Below, piece after piece: positions 42,031-49,945 of a stretch of DNA of 64,000 nucleotides. The notes under the pieces were generated by a model. That model did no database searches, was not told the DNA's origin, and worked only from the letters and a program-made list of their open reading frames with translations. A program made the translations under genes and the position numbers. Origin of the DNA: Thermatribacter sp048814795 (lineage in GTDB: Bacteria; Atribacterota; Atribacteria; Atribacterales; Thermatribacteraceae); assembly GCA_048814795.1 (NCBI GenBank), contig CP184673.1, positions 2,126,318-2,190,317 on the forward strand, given 5' to 3'. Position 1 is the stretch's first letter. Each line of letters opens with the position of its first letter.

Positions 42031-43038
42031 TCAATCCCACAATTTTAACCTGCATGGTAGAATTATTTTCTTAGCTTCATCTCCTTTGATTCTGCCTACC
42101 AGAATCTCCGCTGCTTCTTTTCCCAGCTCTTCCAGAGGTTGCTCAACAGTGGGAACTGGAGGGTCTGTGTATTTAACTGCCTCAATTCCGTCAAAACCAA
42201 CGATAGCAAGGTCATCAGGAACTTTAATTCCCTTCTCCTTGGCTACCTGCAACACCCCAATGGCCATTTTGTCATTGGCGCAGAAAACCGCAGTGGGCAG
42301 GGGTCTGGTTTTGAGTAACTCCTCCATAGCCTGTCTACCACTTAATCTCCTGAAATTTCCAGCAACTATATACTCCCTTCGCAACTCAATCCCGTACTCC
42401 AGTAAAGTATCCACGTAAGCACGGTATCTCTCTTCAGCATGGCGGTGATCTTCCGGACCCCGAATATGAGCAATACGACGATGCCCTTTTTCAATCAGGT
42501 AAGTAACTGCCTCTTTTGCTCCCTGATAATGGTCTATATCAACGTAACTCACTCCGTCCCCTTCCACTCTCTGATTAACAACCACAAAGGGGAATCTTTC
42601 CTTAACCAGTTCGCTGACTTCTGAATAATGAACCGGCCAGTGGGAAAGGACAATCAATCCCTCAAAAAGCCGATTATGAGCAATGTCCAGAAGGGCTTCT
42701 CTTTTATCGAGAGGATGTCCGTTATAAAACTCTCCCTTGACCACCATCTGCAGGTAGTAGCCCTGGGCAGAAATAGCAGTCAATAAACTGTTCAGCAAAT
42801 TACCATAAAAAGTGGAAAGCTTTTCTCCCCTGATGAAAGCACAGAGAAGTACGGTATTAGTTTTGCCCTTGACTAAGTTACGAGCCAGAACATTGGGTCG
42901 ATAGCCCAATTTGCGGGCTGCTTCCAGAACCTTTCTTCTGGTCGCCTCCGCAACCTGGCCTTTCCCGCTTAAAACCAGAGAAACTGTAGCTGGAGATACC
43001 CCAGCCAGACGAGCTACGTCTTTGATGGTTACCGGCAA
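42031..43038 (-). CDS. LacI family transcriptional regulator
   Basis: The 335-residue repressor has the N-terminal HTH TIKDVARLAGVSPATVSLVL with hinge helix YRPNVLARNLVKGKT and a sugar-binding core (ICANDKMAIG-like FCANDKMAIGVLQVAKEKGI, LAIVGFDGIEAVKYTDPPVP). Together with the operator-like palindromes in its promoter region it probably represses itself and the downstream URO-D/transporter/GH3 genes until a sugar is present. Confidence 0.94.
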   Translation of the reverse strand: MPVTIKDVARLAGVSPATVSLVLSGKGQVAEATRRKVLEAARKLGYRPNVLARNLVKGKTNTVLLCAFIRGEKLSTFYGNLLNSLLTAISAQGYYLQMVVKGEFYNGHPLDKREALLDIAHNRLFEGLIVLSHWPVHYSEVSELVKERFPFVVVNQRVEGDGVSYVDIDHYQGAKEAVTYLIEKGHRRIAHIRGPEDHRHAEERYRAYVDTLLEYGIELRREYIVAGNFRRLSGRQAMEELLKTRPLPTAVFCANDKMAIGVLQVAKEKGIKVPDDLAIVGFDGIEAVKYTDPPVPTVEQPLEELGKEAAEILVGRIKGDEAKKIILPCRLKLWD

Positions 43039-43054
43039 ATCTTTTTGTCCTTTC

Positions 43055-43068
43055 TTAAAACGATTTAC
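43055..43068. promoter_or_regulatory. LacI-type operator, copy 1
   Basis: TTAAAACGATTTAC is a near-palindrome with the CG centre of LacI-family operators. It lies ten bases downstream of the -10 box of the lacI promoter. An inverted copy is at 43147-43160, 92 bases away centre to centre. Confidence 0.65.
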
Positions 43069-43077
43069 TTCTCCCTA

Positions 43078-43106
43078 ATTTTATCTACATTAATTTTATT
43101 TGTCAA
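43078..43106 (-). promoter_or_regulatory. Promoter of lacI and the oligosaccharide cluster
   Basis: On the minus strand TTGACA (43106-43101), 17-base spacer, TAAAAT (43083-43078). A second TTGACA lies 17 bases further upstream (43123-43118) as part of a tandem repeat TTATTTGTCAA. Confidence 0.8.
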
Positions 43107-43146
43107 TTAGTCTTATTTGTCAAGATATACCACTACCATAAAATAA

Positions 43147-43160
43147 TTAAATCGTTTTAA
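43147..43160. promoter_or_regulatory. LacI-type operator, copy 2
   Basis: TTAAATCGTTTTAA is a 14-base near-palindrome with CG centre, the reverse complement of copy 1 apart from the last base. The two sites flank the promoter and could be joined by a DNA loop. Confidence 0.65.
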
Positions 43161-43253
43161 AAATTCAGTCAGACCAAATAACCAAAAACTGAGCAAAGCA
43201 AAAGCTTCCGAAATTGGGGAGAAAAAGGAGGAATAAAAAGAAAGAGGTTTTTT

Positions 43254-44000
43254 CTATCCCCTGTTGATCAGGCTGGCCAGATATCCTGCGCCAAAACCAT
43301 TGTCTATATTAACCACAGCTACTCCGCTTGCACAGCTGTTGAGCATGGTTAAAAGGGCAGCCAATCCTTTGAAGCTGGCTCCATAACCCACGCTGGTGGG
43401 AACAGCTATCACCGGCCTGTCCACCAGGCCACCCACCACACTGGCCAGAGCACCCTCCATTCCCGCTACCACTATAATCACCTTTGCCCCTCTTATAATA
43501 TCCAGATGGGAAAACAATCTGTGAATTCCCGCCACCCCTACATCGAATACCCTCTTCACTCGATTACCCATTATTTCCGCCGTTATAGCCGCTTCCTCAG
43601 CCACTGAAATGTCAGAGGTACCCGCGGTAACTATGGCAATGTAGGTATTACTCACTTCAACCGCCTTTTTTCTAATGACGATTGTCCGAGCCAGGGGATA
43701 ATATTCAGCCTGAGGACAAACTTCGTACACTGCCTGATATATCTCCTGACTGGTCCGGGTTACCAAAATATTACTATCTTTTTCGAGCATCTCGCTTACT
43801 ATTTTTACCACCTGCTCCCTGGTCTTTCCTTCACCGTAAATTACCTCAGGATAGCCCTTTCTGATTTCTCGATGGTGGTCCACTTTGGCAAAGCCCAAAT
43901 CTTTAAAAGGCAATTCTTTCAAATTATTCATTGCTTCATCTATAGAAATTTCGCCCTCTTTTACTCGCTCAAGTAACTCTCTCAGTTTCTTTTCATCCAT
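43254..44000 (-). CDS. larB: Nickel-pincer cofactor biosynthesis protein LarB
   Basis: The 248-residue protein carboxylates and hydrolyses nicotinic acid adenine dinucleotide to give pyridinium-3,5-biscarboxylate mononucleotide. It has the N-terminal LarB segment (VKEGEISIDEAMNNLKELPF, LGFAKVDHHREIRKGYPEVI, YGEGKTREQV) and a PurE-like C-terminal half (VTAGTSDISVAEEAAITAEI, VVAGMEGALASVVGGLVDRP, VPTSVGYG). It is the last gene of the lar/nickel transport cluster and abuts larE. Confidence 0.95.
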   Translation of the reverse strand: MDEKKLRELLERVKEGEISIDEAMNNLKELPFKDLGFAKVDHHREIRKGYPEVIYGEGKTREQVVKIVSEMLEKDSNILVTRTSQEIYQAVYEVCPQAEYYPLARTIVIRKKAVEVSNTYIAIVTAGTSDISVAEEAAITAEIMGNRVKRVFDVGVAGIHRLFSHLDIIRGAKVIIVVAGMEGALASVVGGLVDRPVIAVPTSVGYGASFKGLAALLTMLNSCASGVAVVNIDNGFGAGYLASLINRG

Positions 44001-44801
44001 TTACAACACCTCGTTCAAGCTCCCCATTCGGTAACCTTCCAAATCCAGGGTGACGTACCTGAAGCCAATATTTTTAAAATACCCCACCAGCTCATCAAGA
44101 AGCTGTAGCTGAAAAAACCTTTTCCGTTCAGAAGGGGCAACTTCTATTCTGGCCAGCTCCCCATGAATCCTTACTCGCACCACTCTGAAGCCCAAACTCC
44201 TTATATAAAGCTCTGCTTTTTCTACTCTTTCCAGGTCTTCCGCTTTTATCTGCTGCCCATAGGGAATTCTTGAAAGAAGACAAGCATAAGCTGGCTTGTC
44301 CCAGGTAGGAAGGCTCAGTTCTCTGGAAACAGCTCTTATCTCTTTTTTGGTAAAACCCGCTTCAAGCAAAGGACTGCGCACTCCCAGCTCCCGCAAAGCT
44401 CTGAGCCCGGGTCGATAATCATTCGAATCATCCGCATTTGTCCCGTCAACCACCCAGGCCAAACCCTCTCTTCTGGCAAAGTCCAGTATTTCCTCAAATA
44501 AAGCCTTTTTGCACCAATAGCACCTATCGGGAGGGTTGTTTTCGACCTTAGGCAAAATTTTCTTTTCACGCCGGGTTACATGCTTTACCTGAAGCTTCCG
44601 GGCAAGCTCCACTGCTTCCTCTATTTCCCAGCAAGCATGATAAGGCGCATACATGGTAAAAGCCACTACCCGATCTCCAAGGACCTGCCTGGCTGCATAA
44701 AGCAAAAAAGTGCTATCCACCCCTCCCGAAAAAGCTACTACTACACTACCCAGAGAACGCAAAATAGCAAGTAATTCCTGATACTTTTCTCTCTCGCTCA
44801 T
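44001..44801 (-). CDS. larE: LarE sulfur transferase (three-cysteine type)
   Basis: The 266-residue PP-loop ATPase introduces sulfur into the nickel-pincer precursor. It has SVVAFSGGVDSTFLLYAARQ, the AMP-activating region VDGTNADDSNDYRPG, and ACLLSRIPYG with the cysteine equivalent to the sulfur donor. It also has RCYWCKKALF, giving three cysteines. That pattern is described for LarE proteins that hold a [4Fe-4S] cluster and act catalytically, in contrast to the single-Cys sacrificial type. The start overlaps the ATPase gene by 4 bases. Confidence 0.94.
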   Translation of the reverse strand: MSEREKYQELLAILRSLGSVVVAFSGGVDSTFLLYAARQVLGDRVVAFTMYAPYHACWEIEEAVELARKLQVKHVTRREKKILPKVENNPPDRCYWCKKALFEEILDFARREGLAWVVDGTNADDSNDYRPGLRALRELGVRSPLLEAGFTKKEIRAVSRELSLPTWDKPAYACLLSRIPYGQQIKAEDLERVEKAELYIRSLGFRVVRVRIHGELARIEVAPSERKRFFQLQLLDELVGYFKNIGFRYVTLDLEGYRMGSLNEVL

Positions 44802-45613
44802 CTTAGCATTCCTTCCAGAATCCGAACCGCCTCCTCCACAGTAAACGGAACATTCTCCTTTGCAAAACCTACTCGCAAAAAAATCTCCGGTACTCTGGGA
44901 AAAATCAAGTTTGCCTCGGAAAGCAACTCCTCCTCAAGGAGTAAATTTCTGTCTCCCTCTTTCAACACTCTACCTTCTTTCAAAATGATCACCCTATCTG
45001 CCCACTCTGCAGCCAGGTCCACATCATGAGTTGCAATGAACAAGGTTTTTTGATTTTCGCAAAGCATCTCCAGTATCGAAAACAGTTCCCGCTTACCCTG
45101 TGGGTCCAGGTAAGTTCCCGGCTCGTCCAGAACGATTATTTCAGGTTCCATCACCAAAACTCCAGCCAGAGCAACTTTTTTCTTTTCACCGTAGCTCAGG
45201 TGATAGGGAATTCTGTCTCTAAGGTGCCACACACCGACGCGCTTGAGTGCCTCTTCAACTCTTTTTCTTACCTCCTTCTCCTGAACACCCAGATTGAAGA
45301 GACCAAAAGCCACATCCTCCCAGACCGTGGAAGCAAAAACCTGGTCGTCGGGGTCCTGAAAAACAATACCCACTTTTCTCCTTATTGCCTGTTCCGTTTT
45401 CCTATTCACTTCCTGGCCGTCTACAAACACTTTTCCCCTTTGAGGAAGAAAAACACCGTTTAAATGCATAATCAAAGTGGACTTACCTGAACCATTGGGT
45501 CCAAGCAACACCGTCTTTGTTCCCCGTTCAACAGAAAAACTTACACCCTTCAAAGCTTCAGTGCCATCGGGATAACGATAGCTGAGATTCTGCACTTCAA
45601 GGACTTTTTTCAC
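44798..45613 (-). CDS. cbiO: ECF-type nickel/cobalt transporter ATPase (CbiO-like)
   Basis: The 271-residue ABC ATPase has VLLGPNGSGKSTLIMHLNG, GIVFQDPDDQVFASTVWEDV (the Q-loop motif typical of energy-coupling factor ATPases), LSYGEKKKVALAGVLVMEPE and IVLDEPGTYLDPQG. It energises the CbiMNQ module encoded upstream. The signature is LSYGEKK instead of LSGGQ. The linkage to larBCE points to nickel as the substrate. Confidence 0.93.
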   Translation of the reverse strand: MKKVLEVQNLSYRYPDGTEALKGVSFSVERGTKTVLLGPNGSGKSTLIMHLNGVFLPQRGKVFVDGQEVNRKTEQAIRRKVGIVFQDPDDQVFASTVWEDVAFGLFNLGVQEKEVRKRVEEALKRVGVWHLRDRIPYHLSYGEKKKVALAGVLVMEPEIIVLDEPGTYLDPQGKRELFSILEMLCENQKTLFIATHDVDLAAEWADRVIILKEGRVLKEGDRNLLLEEELLSEANLIFPRVPEIFLRVGFAKENVPFTVEEAVRILEGMLR

Positions 45614-46377
45614 GCAATTCCACTCCGCTCAAACACAAATATGACCACCACCATCCCCACCCACAGCACTCCTAAAAAGACTTCTCCAAAGCTTACAGAA
45701 CGAGAAGGAGGAGCACCCACCAGATGCCCGGTATAACCCCGGGAAAGCATAGCCTGGTAAACCCTTCTGCTACGCTCATAAGAGCGGAGTAACGTTCCTC
45801 CCACAATCTCTCCCAAAACTCTGAAGGTCCTCCGGTGAAAGAGATGTTTGCCCCTCACATAACCCCGGGATTTGCGCGCCAGGTGCATTTTTTCCATCTC
45901 CTGCCTGAAAAGGTCAAAATACCTGAGCACAAACTCCATGAGTACGGTAACGATCTGTGGAAAGCCCAGACCCCGTAAACCCTTGACAACTCCTTCAGCA
46001 CCGGTGGTGAGAATAAGCAACGCCATAACCGAGCAAGCCACTTCCATTTTCAAAAACAAAAGGGACGCCCGCTGCAAACCCTCAAGCGTCAAGCTCAGAC
46101 CCCATAAGTTCAAAACTTCACGCCCCGGAACAGTAAAAGGCAAAAACACTACTATCAGAAGCTCAAAGGGTAGAGCTAAAGCAAGCCTTTTCAGAAATTC
46201 TCTCATTTCCACTCTGCTCAACAAAACGCCAGAAATCACCACACAAAAAGCGCAAAAAAGCGACAGCGGAGTTTTCAAAGAAACCACCATCGCTATGAAA
46301 AGCACAAAACTCAATATCTTAATTCGCTCATCCATGCGGTGAAAAAGGCTCTTTCCCCGTTCCGGAAGACAGCTCAT
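45610..46377 (-). CDS. cbiQ: ECF-type nickel/cobalt transporter T component (CbiQ-like)
   Basis: The 255-residue membrane protein has about five to six hydrophobic segments and two T-component coupling motifs: MHLARKSRGYVRG and YQAMLSRGYTG (the A-R-G signatures). It links the CbiO ATPase to the substrate-binding CbiM. It overlaps cbiN and cbiO by 4 bases each. Confidence 0.92.
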   Translation of the reverse strand: MSCLPERGKSLFHRMDERIKILSFVLFIAMVVSLKTPLSLFCAFCVVISGVLLSRVEMREFLKRLALALPFELLIVVFLPFTVPGREVLNLWGLSLTLEGLQRASLLFLKMEVACSVMALLILTTGAEGVVKGLRGLGFPQIVTVLMEFVLRYFDLFRQEMEKMHLARKSRGYVRGKHLFHRRTFRVLGEIVGGTLLRSYERSRRVYQAMLSRGYTGHLVGAPPSRSVSFGEVFLGVLWVGMVVVIFVFERSGIA

Positions 46378-46673
46378 CTACTATTTCCTTTAGCAATTAC
46401 TTTACCGATAACCATGGCTACTCCGAAAGTAACTGCCACCCCTATCAGTCCCGCCAGAGAAGTAGCCAGTTTCTCGTTTTTCACACCCGGAAAAGCGTAA
46501 TCAGGAACCAGAAAAGGGAAACGTAATTCCATCGCCCGCTCGATGAAACCCTTATCCTCTGCCACCCGTTCCAGACCATCCGGAAAAGAACTGGCAAAAG
46601 GTGAAAGTAAAACTCCAATCAGAAAAGCCACTACAAGACCCGCCAGAACAAAGCCGAGCTTCCGCATTCTCAT
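46374..46673 (-). CDS. PDGLE-domain protein (CbiN-like component)
   Basis: The 99-residue protein has an N-terminal membrane helix (LGFVLAGLVVAFLIGVLLSP), the diagnostic FPDGLERVAEDKGF, and a second helix LIGVAVTFGVAMVIGKVI. In nickel/cobalt ECF systems this small protein replaces or fuses with CbiN and is needed for loading CbiM. It overlaps its neighbours by 4 bases. Confidence 0.9.
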   Translation of the reverse strand: MRMRKLGFVLAGLVVAFLIGVLLSPFASSFPDGLERVAEDKGFIERAMELRFPFLVPDYAFPGVKNEKLATSLAGLIGVAVTFGVAMVIGKVIAKGNSR

Positions 46674-47293
46674 CCCTCCCCAAAGAGTATCTCTGGCCTG
46701 GCTTTTTTCACATAACTCACTACAAGAAGAGTTATTGCTCCTTCACCTATCCCGATGAGCAGGTGCCAGAAGAGCATGGCCGGCAGAACTACCCTCAAAG
46801 GAATGGTTCCGGACACCGCCAGTTCAAGTGAAGCTGCCACAGCCGCTGCCACTACTGAAACCCAGCTCCCCCAAAAAAGAGCCCAGGGACTGAAAACACT
46901 TTTTCTGTCCAGAAGCCGGTAGACATAATATCCCACCCAGGTAGCTATCAAAGCCATGTTGAGTATGTTTGCGCCCAGGGCAGTAATTCCACCATCCATA
47001 AACACAAAGCACTGCACAAGCAAAACGGTGGACATGATGACCACAGCTTCCAGAGGACCAACCAGAACTGCAGCAAGAAGTGCTCCTATTAGATGCCCGG
47101 AGGTCCCTCCCGCTACAGGAAAGTTAATCATCTGAGCGGCAAATATGAAAGCTGCAACAACCCCCAAAAGAGGGATTTTTCGATAATCAAATCCCCGCTT
47201 CAACCTGTTTATCACGTAGCCCAGAAAAATCACACTTATCCCAGCCGTTGACACCCAGGTTTTGGTATCTAAAAATCCATCCGGTATGTGCAT
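46670..47293 (-). CDS. cbiM: Nickel/cobalt-binding S component CbiM
   Basis: The 207-residue membrane protein starts MHIPDGFLDTKTW; the Met-His amino terminus with the conserved IPDGFL is the metal-binding site of CbiM/NikM. Around six membrane segments follow, with MINFPVAGGTSGHLIGALLA in the conserved core, including a metal-ligand His. The start overlaps the end of larC by 25 bases. Nickel is favoured over cobalt by the larBCE neighbours. Confidence 0.94.
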   Translation of the reverse strand: MHIPDGFLDTKTWVSTAGISVIFLGYVINRLKRGFDYRKIPLLGVVAAFIFAAQMINFPVAGGTSGHLIGALLAAVLVGPLEAVVIMSTVLLVQCFVFMDGGITALGANILNMALIATWVGYYVYRLLDRKSVFSPWALFWGSWVSVVAAAVAASLELAVSGTIPLRVVLPAMLFWHLLIGIGEGAITLLVVSYVKKARPEILFGEG

Positions 47294-48483
47294 CTACAAG
47301 CCTCCTTTACCATTTCGTAAACCTCATTCAGGGAAAGCTTGCTCTTTCTGGCTATTCTTCGACACTGTTCGTATTCGGGCTTAAACTTGATTAACCTGTC
47401 TCCAAGCAAGCCCAGCTTCACCTCCACCTCGCCATAGGGAGTTTGCACAGTTATCTTTTTCCTGTTCATAACCCTCCTTTCAACCTGATACTTTCTTACT
47501 CCCAGCGTGGTTGTTTCCTGGAACAAGATTTCTGAGACTTTCTCTGTATTGTCATCCCAGCACAGAACGCTGATTTTGGTGGCCGGCCGACCCTTTTTCA
47601 TGATCACCGGAGTAAAATAGACATCCAGCGCACCGCCCTCAAAGAGCTTCTCCATTACGTACTCATAAGCTTCCGGGCTCATGTCGTCAATGTTGGTTTC
47701 CACAACTACCACCTTCCTGCCTTCTTCTTTTAGGGAAGCATTTTCCTCGATTTCCCCTAAAAACACTCGCAAAACATTAGGAATATCTTCGTTATCCCGC
47801 TCACCAACACCATAACCCACCTTCAACACTCGAAAATTTTTTCTGGTCGTGAACTCCTCGGCAAAAGTAACTGCTATTGCGGCTCCAGTAGGAGTGGTAA
47901 GCTCACCGGAGCAACTTTGAGAAGTTATGGGCACTCCTTGCAAAAGTTCGGCAGTGGCTGGCGCAGGAACCGGGAGCCGACCATGGGCACACTCCACGAA
48001 CCCACCACCCACCTCTATCGGTGAAAACACGATTTTATCTACCCCGAGTTTCTCTCTGCATATAGCCGCACCTACCACATCCACAATAGAGTCCACAGCT
48101 CCTACCTCGTGAAAATGTACCTCATCGATGCTCCGTCCATGAACTCGAGCTTCTGCTTCAGCAAGTCTTGTGAATATTTCCAGACTCCATTCCTTAACCT
48201 GTTCACTCAGAGCACTTTCTTCCACTATCTGCCTTATATCCCGGAGATTTCTGTGGGAATGAGAAACATGGTGGTCAAGCGCAACCACAACCTCCACCCT
48301 GGTTCCGGCTATGCCTTTTCTCCGGTCCTGATATACCTTCAACTGGTAGCCGGAAAGATGGAGCTTTTTGAGCTCCTCCCGCAGGTAATCGGGATCTACC
48401 CCCAGATCCAGCATGGCACCCAGGTTCATATCCCCGCTTATTCCTGAAAAACAGTCGTAGTAAAGAACTTTTCTTGCAGCTAT
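47269..48483 (-). CDS. larC: Nickel insertase LarC
   Basis: The protein of about 404 residues inserts nickel into the pincer cofactor. It shows VLYYDCFSGISGDMNLGAML, VHFHEVGAVDSIVDVVGAAI, ELTTPTGAAIAVTFAEEFTT, VVVETNIDDMSPEAYEYVME and TPVIMKKGRPATKISVLCW. In some bacteria larC is split and made by frameshifting; here it is one frame. No ATG, GTG or TTG exists in frame between a terminator-like hairpin and the conserved start. An ATA at 48481-48483 has AAAGGGGG eight bases upstream and is the best start by spacing; a TTG at 48505-48507 lies within the U run. Confidence 0.9.
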   Translation of the reverse strand: MAARKVLYYDCFSGISGDMNLGAMLDLGVDPDYLREELKKLHLSGYQLKVYQDRRKGIAGTRVEVVVALDHHVSHSHRNLRDIRQIVEESALSEQVKEWSLEIFTRLAEAEARVHGRSIDEVHFHEVGAVDSIVDVVGAAICREKLGVDKIVFSPIEVGGGFVECAHGRLPVPAPATAELLQGVPITSQSCSGELTTPTGAAIAVTFAEEFTTRKNFRVLKVGYGVGERDNEDIPNVLRVFLGEIEENASLKEEGRKVVVVETNIDDMSPEAYEYVMEKLFEGGALDVYFTPVIMKKGRPATKISVLCWDDNTEKVSEILFQETTTLGVRKYQVERRVMNRKKITVQTPYGEVEVKLGLLGDRLIKFKPEYEQCRRIARKSKLSLNEVYEMVKEACRCTYRMDF

Positions 48484-48499
48484 TTCAAAAACCCCCTTT

Positions 48500-48557
48500 A
48501 AAAACAAAAAATCACGAAAACCCCCTGGCTTTCGAGCCGGATAAGGATCTTCGTGAT
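48500..48557 (-). terminator. Terminator-like leader hairpin before larC
   Basis: On the minus strand ATCACGAA (48557-48550) pairs with TTCGTGAT (48518-48511), enclosing a second hairpin (48540-48525, loop CGAA). It is followed directly by TTTTTTGTTTTT, then the larC ribosome-binding site. It separates DUF3842 from larC and may be an attenuator. Confidence 0.75.
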
Positions 48558-48595
48558 CCAATTTCCTCAAAAATTATTTTCCTCTTTTCTAAAGC

Positions 48596-49036
48596 CTACC
48601 CGTCTTTAATGAGATCTTTAATCCTTTTTACCAGTTCTCCAATCAACAAACCAATCGGTTGACTTTCAAAGCCAACCAGCTCTACATGAGGCTGATTAAC
48701 ACATAACAAAAGCTTCCGGGCTGGGCTACTCATCACTGCTTTGGTTATTTCTACAGTTACCTCACCCATCATAGAATCGGGAATGATTATTCCTATCGGG
48801 CCGGTTATGACATCCACCTCTTTCCCGACAACTCGAATGGCGTTTTCTCCGGTGGCACCTCGCTCGGCTCCTGCTTTTAGCATATTGACAGTTGCTCCAG
48901 CATTAATACCCAGAGCGACGATTTCCACTGCATCTCCTACTTCTTTCCTTAAACTTTCGATTATCTGGCAACCTAAACCGCCACCCAAACCATCAACTAC
49001 TGCTACTTTCCTCACAGAAACACTTCCCTGATTCAA
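48596..49036 (-). CDS. DUF3842 family protein
   Basis: The 146-residue protein belongs to DUF3842: VAVVDGLGGGLGCQIIESLR near the N-terminus, a Rossmann-like GGGLG loop, IVALGINAGATVNMLKAGAE, and VDVITGPIGIIIPDSMMGEV. The function is unknown. It is the first gene of the cluster that continues with larC and the nickel transporter, all on the minus strand, which suggests a link with nickel or pincer-cofactor metabolism. Nothing else in the protein identifies a reaction. Confidence 0.85.
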   Translation of the reverse strand: MNQGSVSVRKVAVVDGLGGGLGCQIIESLRKEVGDAVEIVALGINAGATVNMLKAGAERGATGENAIRVVGKEVDVITGPIGIIIPDSMMGEVTVEITKAVMSSPARKLLLCVNQPHVELVGFESQPIGLLIGELVKRIKDLIKDG

Positions 49037-49306
49037 CCCTTCGGGGTTCTGTAAAATTACCTACCTCAAAAATTGTATTGTACACACCAAACTCCGTCAA
49101 GAAAATGGAGTGATCTGGGTCTCAAATCTTCAAAGCCTTTCAGAAAAGAAAGCAAGCAGAGAGCTTACGTCCATAACAACACCACCTGCGGGAAAACAAA
49201 CTGTAGATATTCCCTCCTCTGCTTGCTTTGAGAGAAAAAGAAGCAAATTCTCATCCCAAAGTACAAAATAAGGTTATAATAAAACAAAAAATCATAAAAA
49301 GGCGCG

Positions 49307-49945
49307 ATGGATTTGCTAAACAGAAAATTTGTTTTGGGATTTATTATCGTTGCGGTTGTTCTGGCGGTTTTGTTCATTTTAATTCTTTCTGTCCAGCCTC
49401 CTTCACAGACCTGGAAGACTTCTCTTCAAACTCCTTCACAGCCCTGGAAGACTTCTTTTGTCAGAAGGGGTGGTTTCCAGGTATCTTTTCCGGCAGACTG
49501 GGAAGAAATAATGGTACCTCCTGATAGTCCCGATCCCTTTACTGCAGTAATCCTCATCAGCCCTTCTGATTCGCCTGAAGACTGTTTTCGCGAACAGGTG
49601 GGAATCTCTATAGAGTATCGAGCTTATCCCTCCCTGAAAAACTTTTTTGAAGTGGTCAGCAGAGAAGTTGAAAACACTCCCGGAGTGACCCTTCTTAACT
49701 CAGGAACCTCCACCATTGATGGTCAGCCTGCTTACTGGTTAACTTATCTCTGGGACAAAGAGGGCGATGAAATCGAAGGACTGGTTTACCTTCTATATGG
49801 AAAAAGTGCCTTTTTCCGTATCATCTGCCTTTCCGAAAGCAAAAAGTTCGAAAAGTATCAACCACTCTTTCAGGATATAGTTCACAGCCTCATCCTGAAC
49901 CCTCAATCTGGAAGTAGCAATCCTCCTTCTTCACAAAATCAATAA
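49307..49945 (+). CDS. Membrane-anchored PsbP/DUF1795-like protein
   Basis: The 212-residue protein has an N-terminal transmembrane anchor (VLGFIIVAVVLAVLFILILS), a linker with a short tandem repeat (PSQTWKTS and PSQPWKTS), then a globular domain GGFQVSFPADWEEIMVPPDS and FFRIICLSESKKFEKYQPLF, similar to PsbP-like or DUF1795 domains. It is probably exposed outside the membrane. The 3' end overlaps the helicase gene tail by 56 bases on the opposite strand. No specific function can be given. Confidence 0.72.
   Translation: MDLLNRKFVLGFIIVAVVLAVLFILILSVQPPSQTWKTSLQTPSQPWKTSFVRRGGFQVSFPADWEEIMVPPDSPDPFTAVILISPSDSPEDCFREQVGISIEYRAYPSLKNFFEVVSREVENTPGVTLLNSGTSTIDGQPAYWLTYLWDKEGDEIEGLVYLLYGKSAFFRIICLSESKKFEKYQPLFQDIVHSLILNPQSGSSNPPSSQNQ

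Noticed and set aside
43254..44000. LarB considered as the missing PurE partner of purK
   Set aside because: The N-terminal LarB segment and the larE, larC and nickel transporter neighbours identify it as the nickel-pincer enzyme; the PurE-like fold is shared by descent.
45610..47293. Cobalt import for cobalamin synthesis
   Set aside because: No cobalamin genes are near, whereas larB, larC and larE share the operon, making nickel the better call; cobalt transport is not excluded.
48500..48557. Known riboswitch class before larC
   Set aside because: The two-tier hairpin with U run fits an attenuator, but I could not match conserved positions of nickel/cobalt, fluoride or other riboswitch classes.
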